This document shows, piece by piece, positions 33,707-38,490 of a stretch of 38,490 nucleotides of DNA. The translations under genes and the position numbers were made by a program. The stretch's first letter is position 1. Each line of letters opens with the position of its first letter. The DNA is from Cytobacillus firmus NBRC 15306 (GTDB taxonomy: Bacteria > Bacillota > Bacilli > Bacillales > Cytobacillaceae): NCBI RefSeq assembly GCF_001591465.1, contig NZ_BCUY01000037.1, positions 1-38,490 on the forward strand, in the 5' to 3' direction. A model generated the notes under the pieces. It made no database searches, was not told where the DNA came from, and saw only the letters and a program-made list of their open reading frames with translations.

Positions 33707-35821
33707 TTAATTTATCGTCCCGCGATCCACCTGTTCATACAATATCCCCATATTACCCTTCACTTTTTTCGAAACCTCACATAATGCCTCAATCGCTTCA
33801 GCTTTGTGATTCCCAAGCTGATACACCACATCATCAAACAGCATTTCCATTTCTCTTAAAATAGCAATAGATGCAAGGTTATAGAGGTGGACATTATAGT
33901 AACCGCTGTTATTGAATAATGCGGTTTCGACATAAGGCCTGAAATTCTCCAATAGAGTAGGGTACTCCGCCATTAATCGGTCTAAACCTTTTCTGATGCC
34001 TTCAATCGTGCCGGCAAACTCATCCAAAGGCTCCAGCGCGTTATTGACGCTGTTTCGGATTTTATCGTCAAAGTCCGAAAACAGGCCGAATAACTTGCCG
34101 GGGATGGTGTAGTCCAAGGCGAATTTGGTTGCGCCTTTGATAGTGCTCGACAGGAGTTCAAGTGCATTTTCAATGTTCAGGGTAATCACCCAGCCCTTAT
34201 GCAATATAGGCATGAGAAGTGCCTGGGTTGAGGCAGTGAAGGCAGAATAAGACGTATCCATCTGGAATTCCTTAATCTTCATCCTCAGCTCCATATATGG
34301 GGAATCTTCCAGCTTATACGTGTACGTTCCCTGCACGGATATAGAATTGGAATGGGTGGATTTGCTTCTAATCGACTGTCCAAGGGAATGGTCCCGGTCA
34401 TGAAAGTTCGAGGCAACATCTTGAACTTGTTTCTGATATTCCCCGATATGCGAAAGAAGCTTATCCCTGTTATTGTTCACGATCCCATAATGGGCTTTTA
34501 ACTCACTGACTACAGCATCATACCAGAGTTCCTTCCCGCCCTCAAACAGCTCCGGAATTTTATTGGAGATGATTCGGATAAGGCTTTTGGAAAGGTCCTG
34601 AACATCTGCTTTCAAATCATACAAAAAGCCGCGGCTTTCATTAAAGATGCCTTCCACATTGACGTTCGTCCGGAAAATATGTTCAAGCAGCTCAGCAGGC
34701 GGGGAATTCAGTATATAGTTCAGAGATTTAGCATGACTTTCCGCCACATTTAACAAAGATACCAAATGATCAATTTCGGCCGTTAATCGATTGCTGATGG
34801 AGGTAATCCCCATAAACAGAGGCTCACTGATCAGATTTTCAAACATCTCTTCGAAAATCTTCTGCAGGCGGCTAAGCCGTTCATAATAACGGCTGGCTTC
34901 ATCATCTACAATGGCAACCGAATTGCCGAGGTAGTTGTGAGCAAGGTTCAGTCTCTCCATCACATGGCTTTGGAGGGATGAAGCAAGCAGATCCAGGTTT
35001 TCCTTGTTAATCTCAATGCGTTCTGAGCGCCCGCCATATAGTGGTACTCCCGTCCAGATGCTGGATACGATATGGGCGTCTGCATCTACATAGATTTTGC
35101 CATAGCCTGGCTTGCCGACTTCACCAATAACATAATATTGACGGCCATCTTTCTCTCTCAGATAACCTGTATGGTTGGTTCCCAATTTCGTAAATCCAGG
35201 AATGCCGTTAAAGATTTCATACTGTTTTCCTGGAATCCTGCCATGCAGATCCAATGCAATCAAAGTCTGAGTCAGCACATCGTAGCTGCTGAAGTAATTT
35301 GTGATGTTGTCATAGGTTTTATCAGGGGCCATCATTCCCTCGGGAAGGAGAGCAGGGTTCAGTGTTACGGCCTTAACCTCTGGATTTTCAATGGCTACTG
35401 CACCGACCAGGCCGCCTCCGAGAGAATTTCCTGCGATTGATTGGACGCCGCCAACCTGGTTAAACTTTTGGTTCATTTCAGTATAATAACTTCTTGCTGC
35501 GCTCAGCTGGGCAGGAGTAAGGTCACTTAAAAGCTGTGCATCTGTCAGAATATCCTTCTTGCCATATTTTCCGCTTCCATCAGTGCCGACATAAATAATG
35601 GATATTTGCTCTGTCTCCATATTTACGACTGTCATTGCATCAAGTCCAGTTGGGTCTTCATAACGGGTATCGATAACTGTATAGTCTGTATTATTTACCT
35701 GCAGAACTGATTCAAATAGCGGATAGGTATAGGCATGAAGGCCGGCCAGTTCCACTAAATCTTTATCATTAGTTGCTGCTATATCCGTATTAATAGTTGG
35801 TGAACCCTTTAGGTTATCCAT
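33707..35821 (-). CDS. TslA-like lipase toxin with C-terminal LXG-like helical region
   Basis: This 704-residue protein has no signal peptide. Residues about 20-260 form a class-3-lipase-like alpha/beta hydrolase with elbow SIAGNSLGGG (Ser133). Asp181 (FSSYDVLTQ) and His217 (GTNHTGYL) are in positions that could complete a triad. Residues ~270-704 are long amphipathic helices resembling LXG-type targeting domains. A lipase followed by an LXG-like domain is the reversed arrangement described for S. aureus TslA, a type VII-secreted phospholipase. It follows the DUF1672 lipoprotein gene by 13 bases; TslA's immunity protein TilA is a DUF1672 lipoprotein. GCAGGTGA precedes the ATG. No type VII machinery or small helical partner gene is visible in the window. 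Confidence 0.72.
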   Translation of the reverse strand: MDNLKGSPTINTDIAATNDKDLVELAGLHAYTYPLFESVLQVNNTDYTVIDTRYEDPTGLDAMTVVNMETEQISIIYVGTDGSGKYGKKDILTDAQLLSDLTPAQLSAARSYYTEMNQKFNQVGGVQSIAGNSLGGGLVGAVAIENPEVKAVTLNPALLPEGMMAPDKTYDNITNYFSSYDVLTQTLIALDLHGRIPGKQYEIFNGIPGFTKLGTNHTGYLREKDGRQYYVIGEVGKPGYGKIYVDADAHIVSSIWTGVPLYGGRSERIEINKENLDLLASSLQSHVMERLNLAHNYLGNSVAIVDDEASRYYERLSRLQKIFEEMFENLISEPLFMGITSISNRLTAEIDHLVSLLNVAESHAKSLNYILNSPPAELLEHIFRTNVNVEGIFNESRGFLYDLKADVQDLSKSLIRIISNKIPELFEGGKELWYDAVVSELKAHYGIVNNNRDKLLSHIGEYQKQVQDVASNFHDRDHSLGQSIRSKSTHSNSISVQGTYTYKLEDSPYMELRMKIKEFQMDTSYSAFTASTQALLMPILHKGWVITLNIENALELLSSTIKGATKFALDYTIPGKLFGLFSDFDDKIRNSVNNALEPLDEFAGTIEGIRKGLDRLMAEYPTLLENFRPYVETALFNNSGYYNVHLYNLASIAILREMEMLFDDVVYQLGNHKAEAIEALCEVSKKVKGNMGILYEQVDRGTIN

Positions 35822-35834
35822 ATATTCACCTGCT

Positions 35835-36776
35835 TTAGTCCTTAATAATGTAATCCGGGAATCCGCGTTTTAAAGAGTTTTCTTTAGAACCTTCCGAACT
35901 CTGTTTATCAATGAAGTTATCATTGAGAGAGAAGCTGTAGGTGCCCTTAGGTATTGAGTTCATTTCTTCCAGTTCTTCCGTAACTTGATTGAATATCTCT
36001 TCACTTGGCTCTGCCTGCTTGTCAGCCATGAATAACTGAATATTGATTTTGAAGTTTTCAGGATTAAACGAGCCTTCTTCATAGGCAGTCCTCAAATTTT
36101 TCGCACTTTCCTCAGGATTACTAATATAAAGGTCATAGACTGGTTTAATAGCCTCTTCTTTACTTGTTAATGCTAAAAAATAATAGGGAGTCATATATCC
36201 ATGTCCGCCCACATTTTGGAGGGCATCCTTTGTTTTTCCGGTCACCTGACCTTCTGCTGCAAGAGTCTCAAGATATTCGTCGAGCTGCTTGAACTCTTCA
36301 TTAAAGATCATGTGATACAACCCGCCTTTAATGGCATTCTCCACCTGGAATTCGTCCGCCCATATCTTTTCCGTCATTACTTTCTTTTCCAGTTCATCTA
36401 TTGGTACTACAGCATAGGTGTAGAAATGCGGCTCACCTTTTGATTCCACAAACACAGTAGCCCCATCCTTAGCTCCAACCACATTATGCACCGTTACATC
36501 GGTCTTATATTTCTCCTTAAAAAAATTGATGGCAGCTTCCTCTATCTGAGCAAGATGATCATCAGCGATTTTATCCGTTTCTTTTCCATATGGAAGGGCA
36601 TAGCCTTCCCCGGTATAATCCTGGACACTTACCATTGTTTCTCCAGAGGCGGCAGCCTGTGTTTCTTTTGCTTTTTCACTGTCTTGATTGTTATTCGTAC
36701 TATTCATACCAGAACATCCTCCAAGCATTAATGATATTCCAACACTGCAGAGTAAAATTTTTGTTTTCTTGTGCAT
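35835..36776 (-). CDS. DUF1672 lipoprotein, probable immunity protein (TilA-like)
   Basis: This 313-residue lipoprotein has signal peptide MHKKTKILLCSVGISLMLGGC with lipidated Cys21. After a Gln/Ala-rich linker it shows the DUF1672 signatures VQDYTGEGYALPYG, VHNVVGAKDGATVFVESKGE followed by PHFYTYAVVP, and near the end SIPKGTYSFSLNDNFID. In S. aureus a DUF1672 lipoprotein protects against the TslA lipase from the outer membrane face. Here it is the first gene of an operon with the TslA-like gene, which matches that role. AGGGAGG precedes the ATG by about 11 bases. A paralogue lies at 37596. Confidence 0.82.
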   Translation of the reverse strand: MHKKTKILLCSVGISLMLGGCSGMNSTNNNQDSEKAKETQAAASGETMVSVQDYTGEGYALPYGKETDKIADDHLAQIEEAAINFFKEKYKTDVTVHNVVGAKDGATVFVESKGEPHFYTYAVVPIDELEKKVMTEKIWADEFQVENAIKGGLYHMIFNEEFKQLDEYLETLAAEGQVTGKTKDALQNVGGHGYMTPYYFLALTSKEEAIKPVYDLYISNPEESAKNLRTAYEEGSFNPENFKINIQLFMADKQAEPSEEIFNQVTEELEEMNSIPKGTYSFSLNDNFIDKQSSEGSKENSLKRGFPDYIIKD

Positions 36777-36813
36777 TATTTACATGTCCTCCCTAAAGGA
36801 ATATGCCATTCAG

Positions 36814-36819
36814 AGTATA
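36814..36819 (-). promoter_or_regulatory. -10 element of the immunity-toxin operon
   Basis: TATACT on the minus strand lies about 38 bases before the DUF1672 start. No good -35 was seen. Confidence 0.4.
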
Positions 36820-36990
36820 CCCCCTATTTTAGCCGATGAAGTTATATTTTTACAGTTTTAACGTGGAAAATTACACTTTTTAGGTAAAAATAGGTAAATA
36901 GTTAGAGAGGGGGTAGGGAGTATTGTACTAAAATTATGTTGCTCAAACTGTTTCTAATTTTAAGAACATAAAAAAGAGCGAGTACAGTTT

Positions 36991-37101
36991 GTGGATGAAA
37001 TTAAGCTTCCTCTTGCAAGCTTGAACAATTATGAAAGAACGAATCCTGGAAATGCCGGATTCTGCCACCAGGTGGAATGTTTAAAGAGTCGTTGGAGGTA
37101 A
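36991..37101 (+). other. possible 36-codon gene remnant
   Basis: GTG at 36991 opens a short frame with protein-like content (PLASLNNYERTNPGNAGFCH) ending at TAA 37101. It has no clear ribosome site and no recognised family. It lies within the otherwise gene-free 36777-37595 stretch and may be the tail of a deleted gene. Confidence 0.2.
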
Positions 37102-37130
37102 GCTTGGAAAAAAGGTGGCCGAAAAAATCT

Positions 37131-37146
37131 AATCAAACGTTTGATT
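37131..37146. promoter_or_regulatory. perfect 16-bp palindrome, possible operator
   Basis: AATCAAACGTTTGATT is a perfect palindrome of the kind bound by TetR-type regulators. TATAGT follows at 37156 and AGAAGGGG at about 37166-37173, but only the repeat array lies downstream, with no gene. Confidence 0.4.
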
Positions 37147-37176
37147 GAACTTTTGTATAGTAAAGAGAAGGGGACA

Positions 37177-37473
37177 TGCAAATAGAATTATGGAATCTGC
37201 AAATAGTTGCGGGGATTTACAAATAGAATAATTGATTTGCAAATAGCCGCTGAAAACCTGCAAATAGAATAATCAAATTGCAAATAGGAGCCGGAAGCCT
37301 GCAAATAGAACAAAGAGATTGCAAATAGGAACTGGAAACCTGCAAATAGCCAATGAGGTTGCAAATAGGAACCGGAAACCTGCAAATAGAACAAAGAGAT
37401 TGCAAATAGGAGCCGGAAACCTGCAAATAGAACAATCAAATGCAAATAGACTATTAAATGCCGCCGCAAATTA
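37177..37473 (+). repeat. TGCAAATAG array 3
   Basis: Fourteen copies start at 37177, 37198, 37218 (TACAAATAG), 37238, 37259, 37279, 37300, 37320, 37341, 37360, 37381, 37401, 37422 and 37441, with a decayed one near 37465. The steps are mostly 21 and 20 in alternation. Spacers alternate between AT-rich and GGAGCCGGAAACC-like, giving a 41-bp higher-order unit. Confidence 0.9.
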
Positions 37474-37490
37474 TTCACTATATAATAGGA

Positions 37491-37517
37491 AAACCGAGCT
37501 GCCACTCAAATCGGTTT
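37491..37517. terminator. terminator of the second DUF1672 gene
   Basis: AAACCGA (37491-37497) pairs with TCGGTTT (37511-37517). The sequence around it is clearly related to the hairpin at 33669-33695. Confidence 0.65.
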
Positions 37518-37595
37518 AATTGACTTCCTAATTAATAACCACATGCCAATGGATGCAATGTTTATCATTATCTTCCAAGATATCTTTAGCAACCT

Positions 37596-38490
37596 TTAAT
37601 AATCTTTTATAATATAGTCAGGGAAAGACCGTTCCAAAGAGTTATCCTTTGTCCCATCTGCGCTCTGTTTATCAATGAGGTTATCATTAAGAAAAACACT
37701 GTAAGAACCTTTAGGAATTGAATTCATCTCTTCTAGTTCTTTCACGACTCTATTAAATATTTCCTTGTTTGGTTCTGCTTCTTCGTCAGCCATGAAATAT
37801 TGAATATTTATATAGAAATTCTCGGGATCAAATTGGGTTTTATCATATGCATTCCGTAAATTTTCAATACTTTCATGAGGGTTATTTTTATAAAGGTCAT
37901 AGACATGCTTTATAGCCAACTCTTCACTAGTCATGGAAATAAAGTAATAGGGTGTCATAAAACCTTGTCCGCCAACATTTTGGAGGGCCACTTTTGTTTT
38001 ACCTGTTACTTGCCCATCAGCCGCTACTGACTCTAGGTAGTTATCGAGCTTACTGAACTCTTCTTTGAAAATCATGTGGTACAATCCGCCTTTAATGGCG
38101 TTTTCCACTTGAAATTCATCCGCCCAGACTTTTTCTGTCATTACTTTATTTTCTTTTTCATCGATTGGTACTACAGCATAGGTATAGAAATGCGGTTCAC
38201 CTTCGGATTCCACAAAGATAGTTGCTCCATCTTGAGCACCGACTACATTATGTACTTTTACATTGATTTTGTAGTTTTCCTGAAAAAGTTTTATTCCAGC
38301 ATCCACGATCTGATCCAGGTTTGCTTCGGCGATTTTATCAGTGGTGTTACCATATGGCAATGCGTAGCCTTCTCCATTATATTTTTGTACGCTCTCCATT
38401 GAGTCATCGAGGGCAGTCTGTGTTTCTTTTGCTTTTTCACTTTCGCCAGAACACCCTCCAAGCAGCAATGAAATTCCAACAATGCAGAGT
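37596..38490 (-). CDS. second DUF1672 lipoprotein, partial at window end
   Basis: The reading frame stays open to the window edge, so the start codon lies outside. The visible N-terminal part reads LCIVGISLLLGGCSGESEKAK, the end of a lipoprotein signal peptide like that of the gene at 35835. The mature part aligns with that protein throughout (VQKYNGEGYALPYG, VHNVVGAQDGATIFVESEGE, SIPKGSYSVFLNDNLID). It is therefore a duplicated probable immunity lipoprotein. No second lipase gene is seen downstream in the window, so it is an orphan here; it may widen protection against related toxins. This is inferred from the DUF1672 link to TslA immunity. Confidence 0.82.
   Translation of the reverse strand, partial: LCIVGISLLLGGCSGESEKAKETQTALDDSMESVQKYNGEGYALPYGNTTDKIAEANLDQIVDAGIKLFQENYKINVKVHNVVGAQDGATIFVESEGEPHFYTYAVVPIDEKENKVMTEKVWADEFQVENAIKGGLYHMIFKEEFSKLDNYLESVAADGQVTGKTKVALQNVGGQGFMTPYYFISMTSEELAIKHVYDLYKNNPHESIENLRNAYDKTQFDPENFYINIQYFMADEEAEPNKEIFNRVVKELEEMNSIPKGSYSVFLNDNLIDKQSADGTKDNSLERSFPDYIIKDY

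Noticed and set aside
37177..37473. The TGCAAATAG array as a CRISPR array
   Set aside because: The repeated part is only 9 bp with 11-12 bp spacers that are themselves related, and no cas genes are present.

Overview
The window looks like chromosomal DNA of a low-to-moderate GC, spore-forming Firmicute of the family Bacillaceae (Bacillus sensu lato, perhaps Cytobacillus or Mesobacillus). The signs are strong AGGAGG-type ribosome sites, frequent GTG and TTG starts, lipoproteins and secreted enzymes with Gram-positive signal peptides, and the ordered set fabZ / ywpF / ssbB / ywqA / ywqB, which resembles the ywp-ywq region of Bacillus subtilis. No rRNA, tRNA or CRISPR was found.

Layout. (1) 1-7.8 kb, core region: fabZ, a small acidic lipoprotein, ywpF, competence-type ssbB with three evenly spaced ComK AT-boxes and a small coiled-coil gene, an Xre regulator divergent from an unknown gene across two copies of a palindromic operator, then the SNF2 ATPase/SWIM zinc-finger pair ywqA-ywqB. 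(2) 8-12.4 kb: MFS transporter, secreted alpha/beta hydrolase, soluble PAS chemotaxis receptor. (3) 12.4-13.1 kb: a REP-associated tyrosine transposase (RAYT1) bracketed by inverted REP elements; other copies of the same REP lie at 2.3 and 7.7 kb. (4) 13.2-20.5 kb: a complete-looking yhf operon (yhfZ-yhfY-yhfU-yhfT-php-yhfS-yhfX-yhfW). It is an uncharacterised set known from enterobacteria, with a transporter, two PLP-fold enzymes, a phosphotriesterase homologue and a phosphopentomutase-like protein. Here yhfS is broken by an internal deletion and frameshift. (5) 20.5-23.2 kb: a comM/yifB gene and a second RAYT, together bracketed by inverted copies of a different REP. (6) 23.4-26.6 kb: LysM-3D cell-wall protein, lipoprotein, zinc-ribbon PD-(D/E)XK nuclease. 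(7) 27-31.9 kb: a probable phosphate-scavenging pair, a large secreted endonuclease/exonuclease/phosphatase protein and a secreted 5'-nucleotidase. They share a C-terminal module and sit behind a candidate PhoP box. (8) 32-33.4 kb: two small unknown genes. (9) 33.5-38.5 kb: a toxin-immunity locus. A 704-residue protein has an N-terminal lipase domain and a long helical C-terminal part, resembling the reversed-domain type VII secreted lipase TslA of Staphylococcus aureus. It is preceded in its operon by a DUF1672 lipoprotein (the TilA immunity family), and a second DUF1672 lipoprotein runs off the window end.

Intergenic DNA is unusually structured. Three arrays of TGCAAATAG recur with a 20/21-bp period (about two helical turns) at 26.6, 33.5 and 37.2 kb. 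Two of them end in the same hairpin and bracket the toxin-immunity operon. All functional assignments come from reading motifs and recalled family features; no database search was run.
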